Origin: Dugong dugon
Lineage: Eukaryota; Chordata; Mammalia; Sirenia; Dugongidae
Direction: 5' to 3'
DNA length: 64,000 nt
Assembly: GCA_030035585.1 (NCBI GenBank)
Contig: CM057462.1
Coordinates: 114,633,234-114,697,233 of the forward strand
Shown: piece by piece, positions 1-10,765 of the stretch
How the letters are laid out: every line of letters begins with the position of its first letter
Position numbering within the stretch: the first letter of the stretch is position 1
Notes under the pieces: generated by a model
Databases searched by the model: none
The model's input: the letters and a program-made list of their open reading frames with translations, nothing else
Told to the model about the DNA's origin: nothing
Made by a program: the position numbers and the translations under genes

Positions 1-9
1 GTCAAGCGT

Positions 10-249
10 TTGGGACCTTCATTTGCTGATGTGGCACAACTCAAATTGAGAAGGTACAGCTGCAAACATCCATTAATAATTGGAATGTGGAATACATTAA
101 GTATGAATCTGGGAAAATTGGAAATCGTCAAAAATGAAGTAAAATGCATAAACATCGGTATCTTAGGCATTAGTGAGCTGAAATGGACTGGTACTGACCA
201 TTTTGAATTGGACAATCATATGGTCTACCATGCTGGAAAGGCAACCTGA
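10..249 (+). pseudogene. RTE endonuclease domain remnant
   Basis: A 79-codon open stretch reads as the N-terminal part of an RTE apurinic/apyrimidinic-like endonuclease, the domain that nicks target DNA to prime reverse transcription. It contains G-M-W-N-T-L and G-I-S-E-L-K-W-T-G, which correspond to the early metal-binding strands of this fold. The same peptide can be followed in the copy near 47155-47230. The frame ends at 249, and the homologous DNA continues to about 780 in other frames with similarity to the endonuclease C-terminal half (for example I-I-T-G-D-W-N-A encoded at 478-501). A pseudogene, with no sign of host use. Confidence 0.75.
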
Positions 250-1138
250 AGAGGAACAACGTTGAATTCATCATCAAAAAGAACATTTCATCATCTATCC
301 TGAAGTACAATGCTGTCAGTGATAGGATAATATCCATACGCCTACAAGGAAGGTCAGTTAATACGACTATTATTCAAATTTACACACCAACCACTAAGGC
401 CAAAGATGAAGAAATTGAGGATTTCTATCAGCTTCTGCAGTCCAACATTCATCAAAAATGCAATCAGGATGCACTGATAATTACTGGTGATTGGAATGCA
501 AAAGTTGGAAACAAAGAAGAGGGATTGGTAGTTGGAAAATATGGCCATGGTGATGGAAATGATGCCGGAGATCACATGATAGAATTTTGCAAGACCAATC
601 ACTTCTTCACTGCAAATACTTTTTTTCACCAACATAAACAGTAACTATACACATGGACCTCACCAGATGGAATACATAGGAATTAAATTATATCTGTGGA
701 AAGGGACGATGGAAAAGCTCAATATCATCAGTCAGAACAAGGCCAGGGGCTGACTGTGGAACAGACCATCAATTGCTCATGTGCAAGTTCAAGTTGAAGC
801 TGAAAAAAATTAGAACAAGTCTACGAGAGCTGAAGTATGACCTTGTGTATAACCCACCTGAATTTAGAGACCATCTCAAGCATAGATTTGATGTGTTGAA
901 CACTAATGACCAAAGACCAGACAAGTTGTGGAATGACATCAAGGACATCATACATGAAGAAGCAAGAAGTCGTTAAAAAGATAAGAAAGAAAGCAAAGAT
1001 GAAAATGGATGTCAGAAGAGACTCAGAAACTTGCTCTTGAAAGTTGAGTAGCTAAGGCAAAAGGAAAAAATGATGAAGTAAAAGAACTGAACAGAAGATT
1101 TCTAAGGGCAACTCGAAAAGACAGAATATTATAATGAC

Positions 1139-1753
1139 ATGTGCAAAGAGCTGGAGATAGAAGACCAAAAGAGAAGACCATGCTCAGCATTTCTTAAGCT
1201 GAAACAGCTGAAGAAAAAATTCAAGCCTCGAGTTGCAATACTGAAGAATTCTATGGGGAAAATATTAAATGACACAGGAAGCATCAAAAGAAGATGGAAG
1301 GAGTACACAGAGTCATTATACCAAAAAGAATTGGTTGACGTTCAGCCATTTCAAGAGGTAGCATATGATCAGGAACTGACGGTACTGAAGGAGGAAGTCC
1401 AAGCTGCACTGAAGGCATTGGGGAAAAACAAGGCTCCAGGAATTGACGGAATATCAATTGAAATGTTTCAACAAACGGATGCAGTGCTGGAAGTACTCCC
1501 TCGTCTATGCCAAGAAGTTTGGAAGACAGCTACCTGGACAACAGACTGGAAGAGTTCCATATTTACAACTATTCCCAAGAAAGGCTATCCAATCGAATGT
1601 GGAAATTATCGAACAATATCATACTCAAGTAAAATTTTGCTAAAGATCATTCAAAAGCAGCTGCAGCAGTGTATTGACAGGGAACTGCCAGAAATTCAAG
1701 CCGGATTCAGAAGAGGCTGTGGAATCAGGGATATCACTGCTGATATCATATGA
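1139..1753 (+). pseudogene. RTE reverse transcriptase, N-terminal half (204 codons)
   Basis: The longest intact RTE frame in the window. Near residue 100 it contains K-N-K-A-P-G-I-D-G-I, the conserved entry to the non-LTR reverse transcriptase domain. About 40 residues later comes P-K-K-G, then a C-G-N-Y-R-T-I-S block, and near the end Q-A-G-F-R-R-G, all typical of RTE/BovB enzymes. The frame ends at a TGA at 1751-1753 where the related copies continue, so the enzyme is truncated by a stop rather than ending naturally. DNA homologous to the palm domain continues to about 2430. The upstream part (1139-1330) is lysine-rich linker. Confidence 0.85.
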
Positions 1754-2094
1754 ATCCTGGCTGAAAGCAGAGAATACCAGAAAGATACAGACCTGTGCTT
1801 TATTGACTATGCAAAGGCATTTGACTGTGTGGATCATAACAAATTGTGAATAACATTGGGAAGAAAGGGAGTTCCAGAACACTTAATTGTGCTCATGAGG
1901 AACCTGGACATAGATCAAGAGACAGTTCTTCAGACAGAACAAGGTGATGCTTCGTAGTTTAAAGTCAGGAAAGGTGTGCGTCAGGGTTATATCCTTTCAT
2001 CATATTTATTCAATCTGTATGCTGAGCAAATAATCTGAGAAGCTGGACTCTGTGAAGAAGAATTCGGCATCAGGATCAGAGGAGGACTAATTAA

Positions 2095-2433
2095 CAATCT
2101 GGATTATGCAGATAACACAACTTGCTTGCTGAATGTGAAGAAGACTTGAAGCACTTACTGATAAAGATCAAAGACCACAGCCTTCAGTATGGATTACACC
2201 TCAACATAAAGAAAACAAAAATCCTCACAACTGGACCAATAAGCAACATCATGATAAAAGGAGAAAAGATTGAAGTTGTCAAGGATGTCATTTTACTTGG
2301 ATCTACAGTCAACACCCATGGAAGCAGCAGTCAGGAAATCAAAAGACACATTGCATTGGGCAAGTCTGCTGCAAGAGACCTCTTTAAAGATTTGAAAAGC
2401 AGAGATGTCACCTTGAGGACTAAAGTGTGCTGA
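2095..2433 (+). pseudogene. RTE reverse transcriptase palm and C-terminal remnant with altered active site
   Basis: The codons at 2105-2116 read Y-A-D-N, where the copy at 49106-49117 reads Y-A-D-D. This box binds the catalytic metals in reverse transcriptases. A base is also missing just after it (ACAACTTG here, ACAACCTTG in the other copy), shifting the frame. The following 103-codon frame (2122-2433) carries the post-palm segment: L-H-L-N-I-K-K-T-K, then a V-N-T-H-G-S-S-S-Q-E-I-K block also seen near 49310-49345. The enzyme encoded here could not be active. Confidence 0.8.
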
Positions 2434-2946
2434 CTCAAGCCATGGTATTTTCAGTGCATGCAAGCTGGACAATGAATAAGGAAGACTGAAGAAGAATTGA
2501 CACCTCTGAATTGTGGTATTTGTGAAGAACATTGGATATACCATGGACTGCCAAAAGAAGGGACAGGTCTGTCTTGGAAGAAATACAACCAGAATGCTCC
2601 TTAGAAGCAAGGATGGTGAGACTACATCTTACATACTTTGGACATGTTATCAGGAGGGATCAGTCCCTGGAGAAGGACATCATGCTTGGTAAATTAGAGG
2701 GTCAGTGAAAAAAAGGAAGACCCTCAACAAGATGGGTTGACACAATGGCTACAACCATGGGCTCAGGCATAATAACGATTGTGAGTATGGCTCAGGACCA
2801 GGCAGTGTTTCATTCTATCGTACATAGGGTGGCTTTGAGTCGAAACTGACTAGACAGCACCCAACAACATCTTCAAACACAAAGTGAATTGACTATCAAA
2901 AGTAATTATCTGGAAAATGTGAATATGGATATTATTGCTCAGGGAG

Positions 2947-3428
2947 TGTCATGGATTGAATTGTGCTCCCAAAAAACATCTGTCAACTTGGCTGGGTCAT
3001 GATTCCCAATATTGTATGATTATGTACCATTTTGTAATCTGATGTGATTTCCTTATGTGTTGTAAACTCTATCACTATGATGAGGTATACAAGATTGGAT
3101 AGTATCTTAAGCCAATCTCTTATGAGATATAAAAGAGAGAAGCAAGCAGAGACACATGGGAACCTCATACCACCAAGAAAGCAGTACCAGGAGCAGAGCG
3201 CATCCTTTGGACCTGAGGTTCCTGTGCTGAGATACTCCCAGAAAAAAGGAAGACTAATGCATCACAAGGACCTTCCTCCAGAGCTGACAGAGAGAGAAAG
3301 CCTTCTCCTGAAGCTGATGTCCTGACTTTGGACTGGTAGCCTACTGGCCTGTGAGAGAATACATTTCTCTTTATTACAACCATCCACTTGTGGCATTTCT
3401 GTTATAGCAGCACTAGATGACTAAGACA
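2947..3428 (+). mobile_element. Solo LTR, ERVL/MaLR-type afrotherian family (copy 1)
   Basis: A 482-bp LTR beginning TGTCATGGATTGAATTGTG and ending GATGACTAAGACA. It is flanked by a perfect 5-bp TSD, GGGAG (2942-2946 and 3429-3433). Related copies lie at 10257-10760 (plus) and 12390-12897 (minus). No internal retroviral sequence adjoins it, so it is a recombined solo LTR. Class III LTRs of the ERVL/MaLR group make 5-bp duplications and have TG...CA ends, which fits. The exact family name is not known to me. Confidence 0.85.
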
Positions 3429-3433
3429 GGGAG

Positions 3434-5273
3434 GAAAAAAACAGTTCACTCAGGGTTAGTGTCTAAGTGTTAAAGTAGAAGCCCTAGTTTACAGGTTAAA
3501 GCTTCCTACTGAAGTCAGTCAGGAGGTCCCCATGGTAAGTTTACTTTGTAGGATTTTCATATCAAATCACGTAGTAAACTGATTATGTGTGCTGACAGTG
3601 CATTTGTATTAGAATCTAACTGGAAAGTATCCAGAATTACATGCAAGCCACAACAACATTCTTTCTTCCAGCTAGTAGGAGAATTGACTGGTTAAGAGTA
3701 AACTGGTTTAGTCTTTGGCAACTTGAAGAAATAGAATGAACAGAAACAAACCAGGAGCTCTATGTATCCCTCTCTGCCTCTTTCTTCCTTCCTTTCTGTC
3801 TTTTTCCCCCTAGTTAATGATATTGTTTGTAGAATGAGTGAATGTGAATATGAGAGTTTTGTCATTTTTAGTCATAAAGGATATGAGATAGTCAAAGACA
3901 TAGTCAGTGGGGCGAGAAGTTTCCATCTCCAAAGCTTTAAGCTCCTGATGTCACATAAAATATGTTCTCATCAGCATATACATGGGACTTTGAACAACAT
4001 AAAATTTTGTTCATAGTATACACGATATAACATCAATTCCCTCTGCTGCATATAGAGACAATTTCCCAGTGGACTACTTCCCTGTCTTATTTCTTTTCCC
4101 TGCCCTTTCCTGAGGCCCTTCTCATCTGTCTCATACTTCTATTATTATACTGAATTGTCTCTTTTGTCAGTCAGTAATAAAGCTCTGAATCACCAAATTC
4201 AGTAACCTTTCCTCAGAATTCATTCTCCCACCACCTTTGCTGCATTTTGATACCATTGCCACTTTTAATTCTTTTACCTCATTTTGTACTTTTCTGTAAT
4301 TTTGTGATTTAGTTAATTCTGCTGAGCCTTCTATCTTAATTGAATCTTCTTACTCTTCTCACCTCCTAAATATGGCCATTCCTAAAAGTTCTCCCCAGCC
4401 CCTTTTCCCTCTTATTACACTTGTTGAGTGTTTCATCAAGTTCTGAGACTGATCTTAAACTCTCATTCACTGAAGTGGGAAGGGGTGTTGGGCTGCACGA
4501 GAAAAGGAGTAGTGAAAAGAGATTTTGAAGGAAGACTATTTAAACTGTTTTCAAGTTGTTTGATATGGGATAATTGATGTAAATCCAATTTTAATATTTC
4601 CTACAATATAGATTTCTCCTTAGTCTATTTTATGTGAATTGTGTGTGTTTAGAATTTGAAGAAGTTTTAAGTTTCAACATCTGGGTAAATGCGGTGTAGT
4701 TCTGATAGCACACGAGGAAACTATAGATAGGAGTAAGGGCGGATATTAATATGTTAAGTCTAGGAAGATTTTCAGACATCTTTTGGAAGTAAAAAGCTAT
4801 AGGTTTGTTTGGGGCAAATCTGCTCAGATGTAAATGGCCGTGGAATCACAACTGACATCTGAGTTTCAGGTATAAACCAAAACTCCTCATCCCCTCTCCA
4901 CCTCACAGATGTTTCTCCTCCAATGTTATAAATTTCTCTCAATAGTTTCATGTATTTCCCAGTCATTTTGTGGAGATCCAAAGACCAAGAGTGAAGTTGT
5001 GTATAGAGCTGAGATAGTTCAAGGACAACAGTAGGTGAATGTTGACCCCTGTCAAATTTAGGTTAAATGGTTTCTTCAAAGAAGAAAATCTAGACGTAGA
5101 CATTAGAAAGCCAGTGATGTACAATATAAGAATGGAATACAGTGGAAACAGGAGTAAAACTGGTGATGAGTATCCAGAAGTAAAGAAGTAAAGATAAAGC
5201 TTGGAATCAAAAGCCAAAGCAAAATTCTGCGTCACAAAAAACCAAAAGAAAGTCTTCCTCTAGTGATTTTCTT
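3434..5273. other. Unassigned AT-rich stretch
   Basis: I see no recognisable gene or repeat. Pyrimidine-rich patches occur around 3765-3810 and 4075-4440. The short open frames here lack domain features and look like chance frames. An old, heavily diverged repeat cannot be excluded by eye. Confidence 0.5.
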
Positions 5274-5430
5274 CCTAGTCTGTCTCAGTCTGGAAGCTCC
5301 ACTGAAACCTGTCCTCCATGGGTGACCTTGCTGGTATTTGTAATACCAGTGAAATGGCTTCCAGCATTATAGCAACACACAAGCCACCACAGTAGACAAA
5401 CTGAAAGACAGGTGGTGGAAAATAGAAGTA
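5274..5430 (-). mobile_element. RTE 5'-region or long AfroSINE fragment
   Basis: Reverse complement contains GGAGCTTCCAGACTGAGACA preceded by a segment with a near-palindrome (GGTATTTGTAATACC at 5333-5347). The same segments, in a different relative orientation, form the start of the RTE at 46470. They also occur, with an internal deletion, in the long AfroSINE at 31096-31439. No tail is visible, so it is a fragment. Confidence 0.65.
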
Positions 5431-5784
5431 TCCTATATTATAAAATGCATGTGATTATATAGTATAATATATAATACATTATAATAAGAACCTATGGTAG
5501 CACACAACTTAATCCAGCCTGGGGTATGTCATCTGGAAGTGGTTGATCTTAAACACAGTACTGAAGAAGAAGTAGAAATTTACCAGGTAAAGAAAACCAA
5601 TCAGGGATTGGTGATTTTTTCATGCAAAGAGAACAGCAAGTCTATTAAAAAAGCATGTTATATAAAAGAGCACAGAATTATAAGGGTATATTACACAGTT
5701 TATTCTCAGTAGAAATGACCTTTTCCCTCTCCAAAGTAGTATTCATACCACACTTAAGAAATTTTTAATGTGCTTCTTGCATTT
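5431..5784. other. Unassigned AT-rich DNA
   Basis: TA-rich simple sequence at about 5432-5490, then unique-looking sequence. The 72-codon frame at 5494-5712 has no recognisable domain. Confidence 0.45.
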
Positions 5785-5925
5785 CAATTTTGTCTGTTTC
5801 TCTGTAATTCTCATGAAAGGCAAGGATTATGTCATACACATTTATGCATGTTTCTCTTCCCAGCATAGTGGTATACTTAGTAGATGTTCAATATTCAATA
5901 AATATTTGTTGGATGAATAAAAGGT
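5785..5925 (+). repeat. L2 LINE 3' end
   Basis: Ends CAATAAATATTTGTTGGATGAATAA, preceded by a CAGCATAGTGG...TAGTAGATGTTCAAT block, which is the characteristic 3' terminus of the ancient mammalian L2 element. About 140 bases are recognisable. Confidence 0.75.
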
Positions 5926-6733
5926 AGCATAGACTGAGTATGTTAGTTCTTGTTCAGAGGTTTGTTTTCCCCATTAGTTTCCTACACTGTGGAAAATAAA
6001 ATTTAAGAAAAAAAACTGACCTTTCCAAGGCAAATGTGTCACTCAAATAAAAGTGTAAAACTACAAGCCAACTTCATAGAAAGAAACGTGGAGGGTTTTG
6101 CTGGGTGTTTTACTTACACAACAGTATTCACTTAAATGTGGGAATGTTATAATAAAATCTCTATCTAATTGATTGAAAGGATGTAATTTTAAAATTCTCA
6201 AGTCCTAAATGTTAGGAAATTCATAGAGAAGGCTAACGATGCACCTTAACTCTGCCCCTTTGGCCAGTGTTTGGATTACTTAGCACCCACCTTTGGAGAA
6301 GTCAATACCTACAGAGTTTATTTTTATGTATGTGTTATGAAAGTGAACTGAGATCCCCCTGATATATTGTTTTGTTAGGTGTCTGACATTTTCTCTTCAG
6401 ACCAGAAGAATAAAATATGGTGAAAGCAGAACAAAAAAATGTATTTTATTGTGTTCACATTTTCCTTAATTTACCACCAACCCTTCCCTACCACCACACC
6501 ATGGAAGCTGTGAATTTATTATCAATCCAAGCCAACTGCATGAGGTCACAGCCTTCTAGAAATAAAGCAGTGTCACATCACCACACTTTCCATTTTAGTA
6601 AATCTATTTTTTTTTTTTTCATTCCTCTAATATGTCTTGTGATTTTATACATAGTCTCCTTTTTTGGAGTCCCTTTAAAGCTATTTACTCCTGCATTAGC
6701 TAAATACTGATCACTCAATTCCTTCTACCCTCT
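5926..6733. other. Unassigned stretch
   Basis: No gene or repeat recognised. Contains short homopolymer runs (A-run near 6006, T-run near 6606). The 97-codon frame at 6417-6710 shows no domain and is judged a chance frame. Confidence 0.45.
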
Positions 6734-7200
6734 TTGCTAATATGTCTCTTCAAACCAGCTCCTTACTTTTCACCAAATGAACCTCATCATCCTTTCCCCC
6801 AAATCTTGCTCCTCAATATAATTCTCCTATATCTCTTAATAATACCACTATTTTTCCTGCCATCTATGCTAGAAAATAGGGAACATGACTCAGACTATAC
6901 ACATACTCTATATCTTTATGTCTGGCAAGTCTGGCCTGCATTTTCATTTCTATTTTCTCTGTTTTGGTTGAACTACTTAGACTTTGCTCTTCTGGATCAT
7001 TGTGATACTCTCCTGTTTTATCTGCCTCTTCTTTTCTCCATTATTTCATTTGATATACTCTACCGGTTGTTTCCTCAACTGCAGACTGGGATATATTCTG
7101 CTATTGAAAAGTGTTCAATAGGTCTCTTTTTCCCCAGAAATTCTTTTCCAAGGCATTCAAGATCATCTATAATATAGTCTTAGATCCTTATCTCCCCGCC
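6734..7200 (+). repeat. Possible L2 LINE internal fragment, highly diverged
   Basis: The segment 6770-6860 (ATGAACCTCATCATCC, then TCCCCCAAATCTTGCTCCTC) resembles the L2 region encoding the end of its second protein. The remainder to 7200 is pyrimidine-rich with weaker resemblance. The 147-codon open frame at 6734-7177 is hydrophobic because of this pyrimidine bias and has no support as a gene. Confidence 0.35.
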
Positions 7201-7212
7201 TTCCTTCCTCTG

Positions 7213-7460
7213 CACCCAGCAGTATAGATATTAAGAGTATGAACTCTACAGTGAGATATATGGACTCAAATTCTAAATATGCCTCTTACTAGAGGTATGA
7301 CTTGAATGAGTTACTCAACTCTCAATGCCTCAGTTTCCTCATCTTTAAAATGGGGCTACTGGTACATACAAGAGTGAATTGCGACATAATATGAAATGTG
7401 TTAGAAGAAAGCCTTGTATGTAGTAAGCACTGATTAAGTGGTATATATCATTATGAGTAT
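7213..7460 (+). repeat. MIR SINE
   Basis: Carries the MIR core: a TTAAGAGTATGAACTCTACAG start, then CTCAGTTTCCTCATCTTTAAAATGGGG, and an end like GTAGTAAGCACTGATTAAG. This tRNA-derived SINE was active early in mammal history. Confidence 0.85.
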
Positions 7461-7579
7461 CTTCTCTTAGTACCTCATTTGTAATCATTTAAAAAAAGTT
7501 AATAGAACCAAAAATCTTAGAACTTTTTATAGAACTATAAAAAAGACCTTGAGGTCTTCATTTCACTAACGATAAAATG

Positions 7580-8048
7580 AAATCCAAATGTACACCAATG
7601 TTCACTGCAGCACTATTCACAATAGCCAAAAGGTAAAAACAACATAAGAGTCCATCAACGGATGAATGGATAAATAAAATGTGATAGAGACATATAATGG
7701 AATATTACTCAGCCATAAAAAGAAAAAAAGTCCTGATACATGCTTAACATGGATGAACCTCAAAGACATGCTGAGTGAAATAAGTCAATCACAAAAAGAC
7801 AAATATTGTATGGTCTCATTTATATGAAATGACAAGAATAGGCAAATGTATATAAACCAAAGTTTATTAGTGGTTATCAGGGGCAGGAAGGAGGGAAGGA
7901 AGGGCGAGACTTTGTTTGGGAAGCAGAAGTATTGTTCAAGGTGATGGGAAATTTGTTATTAAGGGTGACAGTTGTACAACATGATTAATGTAATAAAAAT
8001 AATTGGTAACACTAAGCTGTACACTTAAAAAAGGTTGAATTGGTAAAT
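7580..8048 (+). mobile_element. Old L1 3' end (ORF2 C-terminus and 3' UTR)
   Basis: Reads as the DNA of the L1 ORF2 C-terminal region: a CACTGCAGCACTATTCACAATAGCC block, then a GAATATTACTCAGCCATAAAAAG block, and CATGCTGAGTGAAATAAGTC. A short 3' UTR follows. The pattern suits a pan-mammalian L1M-type element rather than the younger afrotherian L1s nearby. 5'-truncated and untranslatable. Confidence 0.8.
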
Positions 8049-8880
8049 GATTTCATGGGACATTCAGTCAATTTACCTAGTATTGTTTTTAGTGTTTCTG
8101 TTCTACCTCCTAGTTCGTGGCATAGTGCATGGGATCTTAAAACCTTGCGAACAGCCATCCAAGATACAATAATTGGTCTCTATTTGTCTGGAACAGCAGA
8201 GTAAAGAGAGGCAGGAATTGGAGGAAGAACTGGAATGAGAGTCTAATAGCCTCCATAAACAACTGCCTCCTTTGACATGAGATCAGAAGAACCAGATGGT
8301 ACCCTGCTATCATTACAAAATATTTTTTATCAAAGATTCTATAGAAGAATACTAACCAAAAGGGGGAAAATGTAGAACAGAATTTAAATTTTCCATAGAA
8401 TCCATACTTTCTGGACTCTGTGAGGCGAATAATACTAATCAAAAGGGGGAAGATGTAGAACAGAATTTAAATTTTCCATGGAATCCATACTTTCTGGACT
8501 CTGTGAGGCTGGATAAACCCCCAAAACAACTGTACTGAGATAATCTTTAAACAATAAACCAAAACTGCCCCCCAAAGTCATATTTAAACCAAACAATATT
8601 TTAGCTAATTAAATAAAGAATGCCTGCCTTGAGAATTGAGCTCTTTTAAAGAATTATCTATATGGCATCAAACTGACAAAAGAAACTCAAAAGATTAGAT
8701 GAGAAGCTTAGAGAGCAGTGAGTTTATCTTACTGGTGGTGGATTAATTTGGAAAAGGGTAGCAAGATGGTAGTACAACTTGAAAAATGTAATCAATGTAA
8801 CTATATAGTACATGCAGAAATTGTTGAATTGGTGTATTTTTTCTCTGTATATTTTCACCAAAATAAATAAATAAAAATCA
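8049..8880 (+). mobile_element. Afrotherian L1 3' UTR fragment, 5'-truncated
   Basis: The sequence GTGCATGGGATCTTAAAACC at 8126 and CTTGCGAACAGCCATCCAAG, and the end with AATTGTTGAATTGGTGTAT followed by an A-rich tail, are features of the L1 3' UTRs in this genome. Parts match the reverse complements near 34890-34930 and 53290-53370. Only 3' UTR is present. It contains an 83-bp tandem duplication, listed separately. Confidence 0.7.
8348..8513 (+). repeat. 83-bp tandem duplication inside the L1 3' UTR
   Basis: Units 8348-8430 and 8431-8513 have identical length. They differ at only a handful of positions, for example ACTAACC against ACTAATC, GGAAAATG against GGAAGATG, and CATAGAATCC against CATGGAATCC. 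The second unit continues into normal L1 sequence. Confidence 0.9.
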
Positions 8881-9174
8881 TATATATGTGTAATGTGTAC
8901 AGATACATGTGCTCTGCACACAGGCCTGGCTCACGCACAAACGTACAAGTGTGCACACCGCTGCCTGCACTGGAGCTTGCCTCACTGCATCCCTCCACCC
9001 CCAGCCTTTATTTCTTTTATAATGAGTCTGAATAGTCTCAGCCATCTGTTCTTTAATCCCTGCAGAGAACCAGAGCTAATTGAACACAGGGTAGGGCTCT
9101 GTTTGGGGTTAGTCTGAGGTGTCCAGAAAGTCCTGGTCACCAGCCCCATCATCACCATCTCCCTCAAAAAAAAA
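8881..9174. other. Unassigned stretch
   Basis: No recognised gene or repeat. Slightly more GC-rich than its surroundings (8900-9130), without CpG enrichment. Ends with an A-run near 9167. Confidence 0.4.
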
Positions 9175-9270
9175 ATGGAATCCAAAGAAGTTAAACAACT
9201 TTCTCAAGGCTACACAGCAACTTAACGGCAGAGTGGGGACCATGCCCTTGTCTTCTGACCAGTGTTTTTA
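9175..9270 (-). repeat. MIR SINE fragment
   Basis: AAGTTAAACAACTTTCTCAAGG followed by CTACACAGCAACTTAACGGCAGAG is the reverse complement of the MIR core region. Confidence 0.7.
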
Positions 9271-10251
9271 AGGCTTTCAGAACCCTAAGGGCCCCGGTCA
9301 TTGGCAATTCATAGTGATTAACCTTGAAATCAGTGATTCATTTCACAGAGAATACATAAATTAAAAATTCTTTGGTGGGGCTGAAAACTAAGGATTTGAA
9401 AAAGGATGAAAATGAAAACCAAATTTCATAAGTGATAATCTTAGGATTTTCCTAAGATTAGGAAACTAATCTTAGGAAACTAATAATACGTCTGCTTCAG
9501 GTTTTGATTCGGAGAGCTGAGTAGGTAAGAAACTGAAGCTGGGCATGTTATCTCAGAGTGTCTGCTTTTCAATCCATACAGCAAAAAAATATCCACATAA
9601 TTTGTGCTGTGCATTTGCAGTACATCAAGAGTTTACTCTATTGGAGTTTCGACTGTGCACGAAAAACTTTTCTTTTGGAGCAAAAATTAAGAGTAGCATG
9701 TGCAAAGTCATCAGTTGCACTTGTATCTTATTTGTATCCCGAGTCTACGTGGGCACTGATCAACAGCCATTACTACTTACCTTCTGTACTAGGCTTAACT
9801 TCTGAGTTATTACCACCCGTTATTTGATGATTCACATTCTCCTAAATGCTCTGATTACTCAAGACTTATGTTTAAGGTACAGTGACAGCAAGAGGGTCCT
9901 ACTCTTCTCATTCCAGTTTGCTAGACCATATAAAATCTAACTACTCAACTCAAGCTCCCTAAATGCTTGGCATATTATAACATATTTTTAAATTTTTCAT
10001 CTGCAAATCAAACTTGACTGCTTATGTTAGAGTTATTCTTACAATATTATTATTCATAACTGTAGCCAGAATGCAAAATAACAAAATGATAAGAAAGAGA
10101 AGCCTTCTTTCAGTATCTTAAGGGAATAATAACTTACAAAAAAGGAAAACATGGTGAAAATCTTACAAATAGCTGATACAGTGAAGTCATAAAAGATTAA
10201 AGAGAATAGTTGCATTTATCCCTTAAAAGACAATAGGAAAAATAATCGTAA
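9271..10251. other. Unassigned stretch with a short perfect inverted repeat
   Basis: No gene or transposon recognised. Contains an inverted repeat at 9436-9460 with 11-bp perfect arms (TAATCTTAGGA) and a 3-base loop. A 14-bp direct repeat (TTAGGAAACTAATC/TTAGGAAACTAATA) follows directly at about 9458-9486. Two overlapping frames at 9545-9827 lack domains. Confidence 0.45.
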
Positions 10252-10256
10252 CTTGG

Positions 10257-10760
10257 TGTCATGGGTTGAATTGTGTCCCCCCAGAATATCTGTCAACTTG
10301 GCTGGGTCATGATTCCCAGTATTGTATGATTCTGTACCATTTTGTAATCTGATGTGATTTCTTTGTGTGTTGTAAAGTCTATCACTATGGTGTAATAAGA
10401 TGGATTAGTGGAAGTTATACTGATGAAGTCTACAAAATTAGATAGTGTCTTAAACCAATCTTTTTTGAGATATGAGAGAGAAGTGAGCAGAGACATATGG
10501 GAACCTCATACCACCAGGAAAGCAGTGCTGGGAGCAGAGCACATCCTTTGGACCTGAGGTTGCTGCACAGAGAAGCTCGCAGACCAAGGGAAGATTGATG
10601 ACATGGACCTTCCTCCAGAGCTGACAGAGCAAGCATTCCCGTAGAGCTGACACCCTGAATTTGAACTTGTGGGCTACTGACTGTGAGAGAATAAACCTCT
10701 CTTTGTTAAAACCATCCACTTGTGGTGCTTCTGTTAGAGCAGCACTAGATGACTAAGACG
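10257..10760 (+). mobile_element. Solo LTR, same family as 2947-3428 (copy 2)
   Basis: A 504-bp LTR from TGTCATGGGTTGAATTGTG to GATGACTAAGACG. Flanks are CTTGG (10252-10256) and CTTAG (10761-10765), a 5-bp TSD with one change. It includes GAGAGAATAAACCTCTCTTTG near its 3' part, which probably holds the AATAAA polyadenylation signal of the LTR. Confidence 0.85.
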
Positions 10761-10765
10761 CTTAG

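Larger units (their letters stand above)
1..2870 (+). mobile_element. RTE-clade LINE (afrotherian RTE1-type), 5' end outside window
   Basis: A long non-LTR retrotransposon encoding one polyprotein: an apurinic-type endonuclease followed by reverse transcriptase. Endonuclease-like peptide appears at 70-250 (W-N-T, then I-S-E-L-K-W-T-G) and continues in shifted frames to about 780. A linker covers 780-1140. Reverse transcriptase follows from about 1139 to 2430. The 3' end at 2780-2870 carries a tail (CAGTGTTTCATTCTAT, then a TCG-rich segment ending CCAACAACA) that recurs at the end of the long AfroSINEs in this window. The frame is broken repeatedly, so the copy is dead. It aligns along its length with the copies at 46470-50361 and 62906-63914. 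The name RTE1_LA-like is recalled, not searched. Confidence 0.9.

Noticed and set aside
6734-7177. 147-codon plus-strand frame rich in Leu, Phe and Pro, looking like a membrane protein
   Set aside because: The composition follows from pyrimidine-rich DNA. There is no domain, and part of the region resembles L2. No splice or promoter support.
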